From Ruminococcaceae bacterium UBA1865 (lineage in GTDB: Bacteria > Bacillota > Clostridia > Oscillospirales > Acutalibacteraceae): a stretch of 15,820 nucleotides of DNA. Below are positions 5,513 through 13,384 of the stretch, one piece after another (the first letter of the stretch is position 1; every line of letters begins with the position of its first letter). The stretch is from NCBI GenBank assembly GCA_002338255.1, contig DDHX01000010.1, forward strand, positions 76,505 to 92,324, read 5' to 3'. The notes below the pieces were generated by a model. That model had not been told where the DNA came from, did not search any database, and saw nothing but the letters and a program-made list of their open reading frames with translations. Position numbers and translations under genes: made by a program.

Positions 5513-7531
5513 ATGAAAAACTTGGACTTACATATTCATACTGTACCCACAGTAAGTGACTCAAGTTTTGTCTTTAGCATGGAAGTGCTCAGAAATTATG
5601 TATCTATGCGCCAGTTAGATGTGATTGCTATCACAAATCACAATGTTTTTGACAGACAACAATATGAAGAGATTGTTGCCACATTAGGTATACCCGTGTT
5701 TCCTGGAATTGAAGTGGATATTGAGGGCGGGCATCTTATCCTTATTTCCAGCGCAGAGGATATATCAGACTTTGTTACAAAATGTGATAAGATTCATGCT
5801 ATCAATAGCACAAATACGTCATCAATGACGGAAACTCAGTTTATGAGCATATTTACTGAACTGAACAAGTATTTGCTTATCCCACACTATGATAAGGCTC
5901 CGGAACTTGATCTGGTAAAAATACCAAACATTAGACCTTATATCTTTTGCGGTGAGGTGAACAGCGAAAAGAAATTCACGTCGCTAAGAAAAGATGCGAA
6001 AGAACTGGTTCCAGTATACTTTAGTGATATACGCACTAAAGATGGATTGACTATTTATCCATTAAGACATTCATATGTCGATGTTGAGGAGGTCACTCTT
6101 CCTTCCCTTAAAATCGCGCTTTCTGATAGAGCAAAAGTCACATTGCAACCTGAATCTGGGCATGAATTAATACAGGTTTTAGATAATGGATTAAAAATTT
6201 CTTCTGGACTCACCGTGATATTGGGAGAAAGATCGTCGGGTAAGACATATACACTGGATGCGATATCAGCAGGAAGAGAAAATCCTAAATATATAAAGCA
6301 GTTCTCCCTACTATCAGCAGATGCAGAGAGCGAGCAAAAAAGATTCGAGGATACTCTAAAAAAGCGCAGTGATTCGGTTTCAGAGGAATTTTTAACCCCT
6401 TTCAAACAGGTGATAGAGGTTGTTAAAGGTATTGTATTAGATAATGATGCGCGGGATTTGGATAAGTACATTGAAGCTCTTATTAAGGCGGGTGCTGAAG
6501 CAGAGCAGCAGGATGTTTTTTCAAAAGCGGTACTGTTTAGAGAAACATTGTTTGAGGATAAAGATATTTCCTCTCTTGATAAGTTAATCTCTTCTGTCGA
6601 TGCATTACTTGAGAATGTCGAATATAAAGAAATCATCTCTCGTTTTGTTGATCACAAAATGCTTTTAGGATTAGCAATAGCGCTGAGAAAAAAATATTTG
6701 GAAGAACAGAGCCTATGCATTAAAAAACAATATGTCAATGACCTTGTAGATAGTATAAAATCGGATTTGAAAGTGAGAACAGCAGCTGCAACAATACCAG
6801 ATATTGATTTATATCAGATAATGCTAAATAGGCATCGTATTGAAAAGTTTATTGATATAGCACATGCAGTTGAAAAAAACCGTGTTATTTCACGAAAAGG
6901 ATTGCATTCATTTACTGTCATTGCAACTGCAAAGCCATTTGAAAGTGCGGGCGAGCTAAAAGCATTTAGCCGAAAGATGATGGCATTTTCAGATGCATTC
7001 CAAGTATATGCTAATCCTTATTTATATTTGCAAGAACTCAAAAAAAAGTCTGAACTCACGGAATCTGAATATTATAAATATTTTGTATCTGTCCGTTATG
7101 AGGTGCTTAACAGATATGGATGTAAGGCATCAGGTGGCGAGCGGTCTGAGTATAATTTGCTACAACAACTAAGTGATGCAACTCGGTCTGATATCCTCCT
7201 ATTAGATGAGCCGGAATCATCGTTTGACAATTTGTTTTTAAAGAGTGATGTGAATTCCATTCTTAAAGAAATATCCGGGATTCTTCCAGTTGTTGTTGCA
7301 ACTCATAATAATACAATTGGCGCATCGGTACATCCTGACTTCGTAATATACACCAAAAAAGTCGTTAAAGATGGTTCAGTACAATATTTGTTATACAGTG
7401 GCTATCCATCAAGTGAGTATTTGAAAGATTTAGATGGGAACACGATAAGAAGACGAGACGTATTACTCAATTGCTTAGAAGCAGGTGAAAGTGCTTATAT
7501 CGAGAGGAGAGGTTCGTATGAAATGTCTTAA
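5513..7531 (+). CDS. PHP-domain plus ABC/SMC-type ATPase protein (TrlF-like), probable defence factor
   Basis: A 672-residue two-domain protein. The N-terminal PHP phosphoesterase domain shows His7-x-His9 (DLHIHT), His43 (ITNHN), Glu67 (GIEVD), His74 and His125 (IPHYD). The usual closing Asp-x-His appears as Asp172-Ile-Arg174, so one metal ligand may be lost. The ATPase half has Walker A GERSSGKT (238-245), a long, probably coiled-coil insertion (about 260-530), signature SGGERS (540-545), Walker B DILLLDEP (560-567) and His598 (ATHNN), an SMC/Rad50-like layout. PHP domains of this type hydrolyse phosphodiester or phosphate bonds, and PHP-ATPase fusions occur in predicted nucleic-acid-targeting defence loci; the target here is unknown. 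A longer reading from GTG 5462 is possible, but GAGG at 5503-5506 places the start at 5513. GC is clearly lower than in the BREX genes. The next gene overlaps by 14 bases. Confidence 0.85.
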   Translation: MKNLDLHIHTVPTVSDSSFVFSMEVLRNYVSMRQLDVIAITNHNVFDRQQYEEIVATLGIPVFPGIEVDIEGGHLILISSAEDISDFVTKCDKIHAINSTNTSSMTETQFMSIFTELNKYLLIPHYDKAPELDLVKIPNIRPYIFCGEVNSEKKFTSLRKDAKELVPVYFSDIRTKDGLTIYPLRHSYVDVEEVTLPSLKIALSDRAKVTLQPESGHELIQVLDNGLKISSGLTVILGERSSGKTYTLDAISAGRENPKYIKQFSLLSADAESEQKRFEDTLKKRSDSVSEEFLTPFKQVIEVVKGIVLDNDARDLDKYIEALIKAGAEAEQQDVFSKAVLFRETLFEDKDISSLDKLISSVDALLENVEYKEIISRFVDHKMLLGLAIALRKKYLEEQSLCIKKQYVNDLVDSIKSDLKVRTAAATIPDIDLYQIMLNRHRIEKFIDIAHAVEKNRVISRKGLHSFTVIATAKPFESAGELKAFSRKMMAFSDAFQVYANPYLYLQELKKKSELTESEYYKYFVSVRYEVLNRYGCKASGGERSEYNLLQQLSDATRSDILLLDEPESSFDNLFLKSDVNSILKEISGILPVVVATHNNTIGASVHPDFVIYTKKVVKDGSVQYLLYSGYPSSEYLKDLDGNTIRRRDVLLNCLEAGESAYIERRGSYEMS

Positions 7532-7838
7532 AATTGAGCATGGAAAGGGTTTCTATGCTATAAAGCAAGAAGTATGGAAGCCCATTGATGAGATTAACAA
7601 AGAAGATTTGTTAGCCATCTTGGCACTGATTCTGGACAATGATGAAGTAATAGAGATGGATCAATATGATGACTCCTTGCTTCAAAATGCTGCCCATAAA
7701 ATTATATATAGAAATATTTATAACAAGTTTGCCTCCGTTGATTCTCAGAAAGAGCATTTTGTCGATGAAAAGATGAATTTATTCAAAAGTGCTATTGATA
7801 GATATTCTGTAGAATTGGGTTCGCCAGAAACGCACTAA
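7518..7838 (+). CDS. Small protein of unknown function coupled to the PHP-ATPase
   Basis: This 106-residue protein starts MKCLKIEHGKGFYAI. I recognise no family. The sequence is mixed charged/hydrophobic, with an acidic central segment (residues about 36-52, ALILDNDEVIEMDQYDD) and a predicted helical C-terminus; there is no signal peptide or membrane helix. The ATG at 7518-7520 has AGGAG at 7505-7509 and lies 14 bases inside the end of the PHP-ATPase gene, so translation of the two is coupled and the products probably act together, as partner, inhibitor or sensor. A longer frame from 7485 exists but lacks a ribosome binding site. Codon use is AT-rich like the upstream gene. No clear terminator follows. 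Confidence 0.8.
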   Translation: MKCLKIEHGKGFYAIKQEVWKPIDEINKEDLLAILALILDNDEVIEMDQYDDSLLQNAAHKIIYRNIYNKFASVDSQKEHFVDEKMNLFKSAIDRYSVELGSPETH

Positions 7839-7915
7839 AACTAAATATTTAAGCGGATAACTTTTGCCGCATACTCGTTTTTCTTAATTGATCAAAAACC
7901 TCTCATTTGCGAACA

Positions 7916-8071
7916 GGCTGTGTGAAAACGAAAATAGCAAATTATGAGTCTCCACATTACTGTATAATAAGCAATTATTTAGGAGAATGGTTCCTATATT
8001 TTTCTGATATTTGCAATATGTTCACCACTTTATGACATGAAGTGAAATCGCGGTGGTGCTTTCACACAGTC
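7916..8071. mobile_element. Candidate approximately 156-bp inverted-repeat element (MITE or deleted IS)
   Basis: The ends are near-perfect inverted repeats: GGCTGTGTGAAA at the left (7916-7927) and TTTCACACAGTC at the right (8060-8071), sharing CTGTGTGAAA exactly. Inside the left part is TATAAT, then AGGAGA and ATG (about 7980-7990), resembling the promoter and start of a transposase gene; the frame closes after a few codons. Near the right end a frame reading SDICNMFTTL and stop could be a transposase C-terminus. This is what an IS with nearly all its gene deleted would look like. No target-site duplication is obvious, so it is old or misdelimited. The IS family is not identified. Confidence 0.45.
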
Positions 8072-8341
8072 TCCGAAATAATAGGTAGCTTGGCCAAGGG
8101 TAGATCTTAGCAATAATGCACAGTTCGTCCAAATAATGGGGATAACTGCTAATCTAACAAACGAAAAGAAACACTTTGTAGTAGTAACCGTACAAACAGT
8201 ACCACGCCTCCCGGAAGTTTTTTAAGAAACTGTCCACTATACAAAAGACTGAGGATAACAGCCTACTTGATTTACTGTAGTTCGTGAATAGGATGCCTGC
8301 CATCTGTTCATACTAATTCATATCAAATCAATTATAATCCT
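8072..8341. other. Gene-free interval between the inverted-repeat element and the BREX promoter
   Basis: I see no open frame of substance, no terminator and no strong dyad. The stretch is AT-rich and may be decayed sequence left by earlier insertions. Confidence 0.4.
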
Positions 8342-8369
8342 TTCAATTCGACAAAAAATGTAGTATTAT
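8342..8369 (+). promoter_or_regulatory. Possible promoter of the BREX operon
   Basis: TTCAAT (8342-8347), 16 bases, then TATTAT (8364-8369) would start transcription near 8376, about 38 bases before the first gene. The -35 is weak, which would suit a regulated promoter. A second TATAAT at 8333-8338 lacks a good -35. Confidence 0.4.
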
Positions 8370-8413
8370 CATTAGTAGGTCTTAGAGCAGGACAACAATT
8401 GGAGGTAAAGCAA

Positions 8414-8605
8414 ATGTCTAACGAACCTGAGAAGTGGTCAAGCCTTGAAGAGATAGCCGAGCATCTCGGCGTGAGCAAGGACACTATCCGTAACTGGATT
8501 AAGAAAGGCGTCATCCCGCATCGGAGGATAGGTAAGCAATTCAAGTTCAGGATTTCGGAAGTGGACGCTTGGGTTGACAGCGGCAAGAGTGCAGAGATCG
8601 AGTAA
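8414..8605 (+). CDS. MerR/excisionase-type helix-turn-helix protein at the head of the BREX operon
   Basis: This 63-residue protein is essentially one DNA-binding domain: SSLEEIAEHLGVSKDTIRNW forms the helix-turn-helix (residues about 9-28), followed by the KGVIPHRRIGKQFKF wing and a helix with ISEVDAWV. This is the classic HTH_17/excisionase pattern. The ATG at 8414 has GGAGG at 8401-8405, eight bases upstream; an in-frame TTG at 8399 overlaps that site and is rejected. It precedes brxA by 52 bases on the same strand and shares the higher GC of the BREX genes. It is most likely the autoregulator of the operon, replacing the WYL-type BrxR seen in some proteobacterial BREX loci. A role as an excision factor is the alternative, but no integrase is nearby. 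Confidence 0.85.
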   Translation: MSNEPEKWSSLEEIAEHLGVSKDTIRNWIKKGVIPHRRIGKQFKFRISEVDAWVDSGKSAEIE

Positions 8606-8657
8606 GCCACCGATGGCGATTTGAGGTCAGAGGGGCGTGAAAAGGTGATAACACTAT

Positions 8658-9263
8658 ATGGATAATTCTATGCCATACAACGCTTGCCTGACTGCCGAGC
8701 AGTTTCTCTTCTACGAGATGAGGATTGTATCGAAGCAGTATCTTGAGGGTAAGTCCGTAGAAGATATAATTGAATACGTCAAGCAGGATAACCTCTTCCA
8801 ATACCCTACAGAACGCAAGATTAGCAAGTTCGTTCGCGCCTGTAATCGGAGAATCGTCGCGCTTGGCAACAAGAAACTGGTCTACGAGATAGCGAATGCT
8901 CCCGTCGAGGTGGCGAAGCAGATTAACCTCTATGCGATGATACGGTACAACCGCCTTGTTCGCGAGTTTATGGAGGGGCTTGTCGGCGAGAAATACCGTC
9001 AGCAGGACTTCTCCTACACCAAGAAGGACATTAACGTGTTCTTCTCCTACTTGCAGGAGCAGAACGACGATGTGGCGACTTGGAGCGAGCAGACGGTTGC
9101 GAAATTAAAGCAGGTGCTAACTAAGTGCCTGATTGAAACGGAGATGCTTGACAGCGTGAGGGATACCACGCTGAACCCCATCTTCATTAGTGCAGAACTG
9201 GAAACGGGTATCCGTGAAAACAACGACTTGACCGCGCTCGCCGCGTTCAATTGTTTCAGGTAG
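8658..9263 (+). CDS. brxA: BREX protein BrxA (DUF1819)
   Basis: This 201-residue protein matches the BrxA/DUF1819 family in length and pattern: an N-terminal helical segment with the conserved FLFYEMRIVSKQYLEGKS region (residues about 16-33), RKISKFVRACNRRI near residue 60, and a basic middle segment. Family members are small helical proteins reported to bind DNA, and they are needed for BREX phage defence in systems tested. The start ATG at 8658 follows AAAGGTGAT by about nine bases. The stop TAG (9261-9263) is part of the ribosome binding site TAGGAG of brxB. The order brxA-brxB-brxC-pglX is diagnostic for type 1 BREX. Confidence 0.9.
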   Translation: MDNSMPYNACLTAEQFLFYEMRIVSKQYLEGKSVEDIIEYVKQDNLFQYPTERKISKFVRACNRRIVALGNKKLVYEIANAPVEVAKQINLYAMIRYNRLVREFMEGLVGEKYRQQDFSYTKKDINVFFSYLQEQNDDVATWSEQTVAKLKQVLTKCLIETEMLDSVRDTTLNPIFISAELETGIRENNDLTALAAFNCFR

Positions 9264-9273
9264 GAGTGTGACT

Positions 9274-9831
9274 ATGGCAGACATTAAACAAGAGCTTGAT
9301 AGAATTAAAGCGCGCATCTCCGACGCAAACTTTCTTGCCAACAAGGGGCTTGCCAACGAGGTGGGGATTCACGTCTTCAAATACGCTCCGCAATACGAAA
9401 TCATAGTCCGCGACTACATTGAGCGGCTTGTAAATACGCCGTCTGATGAATACAGTATTATTGAGCGCGATATGTACAAAATCAACCTTGAAATCTTGGA
9501 TGAAAAAAGAGTGCTCGGCACCGTGCCGTCTCTGGAGGAAAAGAAAGGCAAGGGCTACCTCCTCGCCCAGCTTCAGAAGATAGCCATGCCGGAGGTGTTT
9601 CTTGCCAAAATGAAGTATGAGCCGCACCAACATGGCGATGTGCTATTTCTAACGGGTGTTGGTAAGGTGTACCCCTTTATGCGGTCGCACAAAATGCTCG
9701 ATAGCATGCAGCAGGTATTCTCGGATATACCGATTGTGATGTTCTATCCGGGGGAATTTAATGGGCAAAGCTTAATCCTGTTCGATAAGTTCCACGACGG
9801 GAACTATTACAGGGCGTTCAATCTACTTTAA
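9274..9831 (+). CDS. brxB: BREX protein BrxB (DUF1788)
   Basis: This 185-residue protein has the length and sequence pattern of the DUF1788/BrxB family, including VFKYAPQYE (residues about 34-42), the central GYLLAQLQKIAMPEVFLAK and the C-terminal VMFYPGEFNGQSL block that ends in YYRAFNLL. It is a conserved core component of type 1 BREX with no established biochemical activity. AGGAG at 9262-9266 fits ATG 9274; an in-frame GTG at 9268 is too close to that site. It lies 10 bases after brxA and 15 bases before brxC. Confidence 0.9.
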   Translation: MADIKQELDRIKARISDANFLANKGLANEVGIHVFKYAPQYEIIVRDYIERLVNTPSDEYSIIERDMYKINLEILDEKRVLGTVPSLEEKKGKGYLLAQLQKIAMPEVFLAKMKYEPHQHGDVLFLTGVGKVYPFMRSHKMLDSMQQVFSDIPIVMFYPGEFNGQSLILFDKFHDGNYYRAFNLL

Positions 9832-9846
9832 CCGGAGGTAATCACA

Positions 9847-12800
9847 ATGAAAATTCAGAGTATGTTTCAAAAGGATATCAACCGTGATATCAACGGTGTT
9901 ATCAAGGTGGCACAGGACGACGAGCAGAGCCTCGTGCAGGAACTTGGCGAGTACATCATCACCAAGGAACTCCGCCGCCACTTCAACACCTTCTTCGATA
10001 ACTACTCGAAAGCCATTGACCACCCAACCGACAAAATTGGGGTCTGGATTTCGGGCTTCTTCGGAAGTGGTAAATCCCACTTCCTTAAAATGCTGTCTTA
10101 TCTACTTTCCAATCAAGAGGTTGCGGGCAGACAGGCCGTGGACTTTTTCAAGGACAAGTTTGACGACCCGATGATGTATGCCACGGTTGTTCGTTGCACC
10201 AATATCCCCACGGAGTCGATTCTGTTCAACATCGACATCGAGGGCCCCATTAATAAGGATAAAACGGCAGTCCTACGCGTGTTCGCTAAGGTGTTCTACA
10301 ACCATCTCGGCTTCTATGGTGAGGACTTGAAAATTGCGAAACTGGAGCGCTTCGTAGATAAGCGCGGCAAGACCGACGCTTTTCGCAGAGCATTTGAAGA
10401 AGTCAACGGTGCACCTTGGATGGAAGCCAGAGCTTCCTATGCTTTCTTTGAGGACGATATTGTGGCTGTCTTACAGAGCGTACTCGGTATGAGTGAAATT
10501 GCCGCACGCAACTGGTTCAACGGCGAAGAGAACGTGGATATGAGCATCAAGCAACTTGTTGAGGAAATCAAGGAGTATGTCGATTCCAAGGGCAAGGATT
10601 TCCGGCTCCTGTTCTGCGTGGACGAAGTCGGTCAGTATATCGGCGACGACAGTGACTTGATGATAAACCTCCAGTCTATCGTGGAGGAACTTGGCAGCAA
10701 GTGCCGAGGCAAGGTCTGGGTAATGGTCACAAGCCAAGAAGCCATTGACTCTGTCGTGAAAATCAGCGGCGACGACTTCTCTAAAATTCAGGGACGTTTC
10801 AACACGCGTCTGTCCCTATCCTCTGCTTCGGTGGATGAGGTTATTAAAAAGCGTATCCTTGAAAAGACTGGGGATACGGACGCGCTCCTGCGTATGGTTT
10901 ATGACAAGGAACACGCTGTGCTTAAGAACCTCTTCACGTTCAACGAGGCGGTGCTGGACATCAAAGGCTATACAAACGGTGCGGAATTCTCCGCGACTTA
11001 TCCGTTCGTACCGTACCAGTTCATCATCATTCAGAAGGTACTCGCTGAAATTCGCAAGCACGGCAATTCCGGTAAACACCTATCAGGCGGCGAGCGTTCG
11101 ATGCTCTCCGGCTTCCAAGAGGCGGCGCAGAAGGTGCAGTGCAAAGACGAGAACGCCCTTGTGCCTTTCTCACAGTTCTACGAAACCGTGCATACCTTCC
11201 TTGAAAGCCCAATACGCCGCGTGATTGACCGCTGCCAAACCGCAGCCGACAAGCGCGACGGCTTGGAACAGCGTGATGTGAGCGTCTTAAAACTGCTTTA
11301 CCTCGTGCGTTACATCGATGACATCAAGGCGAATATTGACAACATCGCTACCCTGATGGTAGACGACATCCGCACGGACAAAATAACCCTGCGGCGTGAA
11401 ATCGCCGAATCTTTGCAGCGGTTGGAAGCACAAAACTACGTCGCCAGAAACGGAGATAAATACTCGTTCCTGACCGATGAGGAACAGGACATCGCCATCG
11501 ACATCCGCAATACCTCCGTAGACAGCGCGACTATCGTTCAGAGTATTGGGCAGACGATTTTCAGCGAAATCTACCCGTCCAAGAAATACAAATACAACAA
11601 ATACGACTTCGCCTATGACCAGTACATTGACGAGACCATCGTCGGTGCGGCTACGGGCGGGGTTCGCTTGCGTTTCGTCACCGTGGCGAGCGACTACTAC
11701 AATGCTTCCGAACAGAAACTGATCATGGACTCGCAGGTCAACAACGAGGCTATTGTTCTAATGTCCAGCGAAGTGCAGTATTTTGAGGAACTCGAAACCG
11801 CCGCGAAGATTCGCAAATACATCAAGCAGAAGAACGTGTCCCAATTGCCGGAGAGCATTCAGGAGATCATCCGTAAGCGCCAGACACAGGCACGGACGCT
11901 GGAAGAAAGCGCGAAAGTACAGATTGACAACGCTATTGTAGGCAGCGCATTCTTCATCTATGGCGAGAAGGTGGAAATCAAATATGGCGACGCCAAGACT
12001 AAACTTGACGAATCCTTAAAGCAACTGATTGAGAGCGTATATTCCAAACTGAACCTCGTAAACACCTTTATAGAGAGCGATGCGGACATTCTGACCATCC
12101 TCAACAGCGAACCGCAACTGGGCGGTTTTGCTGGAACCGGCGCAAATAGCGAATTTGCTCTGAGCGAAGTCAGCCAGTGGCTTGAGGAGCGCCACATGAG
12201 CCACGTCCCTGTGTCGATGGGCGACGTGCAGCGGCGTTATCAGGCGATACCCTATGGCTGGAGAGAAGTGGACATTGCCGCGCTTGTGGCAAGGCTTATC
12301 GTGTCCCAGAAGATTGAAATTCGTTACGGCGGCGCGGTTGTCGGCAAGGATGACAAAAACCTTGTCCGCTATCTGCGCGTCAAATCCGAGATTGACAAGG
12401 CAAATGTGAGCCGCCGAATCGCACCGTCCGAGGAAGATATGCGGAAAGCTGTCAAGTTCCTGCGCGATTGGCTCGGACAGATGAGCATCGCCGAGGATGA
12501 GGACGGCTTGCTAATGTTCGTCAAAGACACTCTGACCGATAAAAAGAATCGCTACAAAACCCTGATTGCCGAATATAACCACGACCGCTACCCGCAAAAA
12601 GAAGTGGTAATGAGCGCCCACGACTTGATGAGTGACATTCTCTCGCAGAAGAACGACAATGTTGCTCTTTTAAAACGCCTGCTTGCCAAACAGGATGATC
12701 TGCTTAATAACACCGAAGATATGGAAGAAATTGAAACCTTCTTCAAGTCCCAACGAACTATCTTTGACGCGGCACTGAAACTACAAGGCGACCTGCAAAA

Positions 12801-13371
12801 CGAGCGGGACTACTTTATCACTGACCCTGATACCAACGGCAAAATCAACGAGATTGCTGCTATCCTCGGTATGCCGAAGCCTTACGGACGGATTAAAGAC
12901 CTCTCAGACCTAATGCAGTCCATAAAGACCGCCTACGGCGTTCTTTTAGAGCAAAAGAGAGAGGAAGTGCGCGGTATTATCACTCTGTGTATGGGTGATG
13001 TCCATACACTCGCCGGTGTTGGGAGCAAAGCGAACGACGAAGTTAAGAAGTCGGACGACCGCTTCATCGAGTACAAGCAGAAAGTTGCTGACGCAACAAG
13101 TCTGACCGTGCTTGACGCAATGATAACTCAGTTACAGAACTATAAAGACCAAGTTTGCAAGCGGGTGGAGTTCATGCTTCATGAAGACCCCGCGCCACAC
13201 GAAGTGAGGGGTGAAAAGCCGAAACCGCAGAAAATCGTGCAGGTGCGGCGTTATGATGTATTCCCTGTCAAGCGGCTGATCTCACGCGAGGACGTGGACG
13301 GCTATCTTGAAACGATCCGCAAGAAACTGTATGACACCTTGGATGCAAACGATGGAATCCAGATTAATTAA
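9847..13371 (+). CDS. brxC: BREX ATPase BrxC
   Basis: This 1174-residue P-loop ATPase of the BREX core matches the family's usual size of about 1200. Walker A GFFGSGKS spans residues 70-77 and is followed by HFLKMLSYLL. Walker B ends in FCVDE with Asp259-Glu260, followed by GQYIGDD. A sensor-like VMVTSQEA lies at about 296-303, and the characteristic HLSGGERSMLSGFQEAAQ block at about 412-429. The long C-terminal half is mostly helical, with probable coiled coil (about 880-1130). BrxC is required for defence and is thought to act in a complex with PglX, PglZ and BrxB. Start ATG 9847 has GGAGG eight bases upstream. The frame is intact with no sign of decay, and GC is about 50-57%. Confidence 0.93.
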   Translation: MKIQSMFQKDINRDINGVIKVAQDDEQSLVQELGEYIITKELRRHFNTFFDNYSKAIDHPTDKIGVWISGFFGSGKSHFLKMLSYLLSNQEVAGRQAVDFFKDKFDDPMMYATVVRCTNIPTESILFNIDIEGPINKDKTAVLRVFAKVFYNHLGFYGEDLKIAKLERFVDKRGKTDAFRRAFEEVNGAPWMEARASYAFFEDDIVAVLQSVLGMSEIAARNWFNGEENVDMSIKQLVEEIKEYVDSKGKDFRLLFCVDEVGQYIGDDSDLMINLQSIVEELGSKCRGKVWVMVTSQEAIDSVVKISGDDFSKIQGRFNTRLSLSSASVDEVIKKRILEKTGDTDALLRMVYDKEHAVLKNLFTFNEAVLDIKGYTNGAEFSATYPFVPYQFIIIQKVLAEIRKHGNSGKHLSGGERSMLSGFQEAAQKVQCKDENALVPFSQFYETVHTFLESPIRRVIDRCQTAADKRDGLEQRDVSVLKLLYLVRYIDDIKANIDNIATLMVDDIRTDKITLRREIAESLQRLEAQNYVARNGDKYSFLTDEEQDIAIDIRNTSVDSATIVQSIGQTIFSEIYPSKKYKYNKYDFAYDQYIDETIVGAATGGVRLRFVTVASDYYNASEQKLIMDSQVNNEAIVLMSSEVQYFEELETAAKIRKYIKQKNVSQLPESIQEIIRKRQTQARTLEESAKVQIDNAIVGSAFFIYGEKVEIKYGDAKTKLDESLKQLIESVYSKLNLVNTFIESDADILTILNSEPQLGGFAGTGANSEFALSEVSQWLEERHMSHVPVSMGDVQRRYQAIPYGWREVDIAALVARLIVSQKIEIRYGGAVVGKDDKNLVRYLRVKSEIDKANVSRRIAPSEEDMRKAVKFLRDWLGQMSIAEDEDGLLMFVKDTLTDKKNRYKTLIAEYNHDRYPQKEVVMSAHDLMSDILSQKNDNVALLKRLLAKQDDLLNNTEDMEEIETFFKSQRTIFDAALKLQGDLQNERDYFITDPDTNGKINEIAAILGMPKPYGRIKDLSDLMQSIKTAYGVLLEQKREEVRGIITLCMGDVHTLAGVGSKANDEVKKSDDRFIEYKQKVADATSLTVLDAMITQLQNYKDQVCKRVEFMLHEDPAPHEVRGEKPKPQKIVQVRRYDVFPVKRLISREDVDGYLETIRKKLYDTLDANDGIQIN

Positions 13372-13384
13372 GTGAGGGTGCGCT

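Noticed and set aside
6055..6636. 193-codon frame antisense to the PHP-ATPase gene
   Set aside because: It is Ser/Leu-rich, as expected of a shadow of the sense gene, and the sense frame has clear catalytic motifs.
7853..7882. Possible terminator after the 106-residue gene (GCGG/CCGC then T-run)
   Set aside because: The stem is only four pairs and the T-run begins seven bases beyond it, too weak to call.
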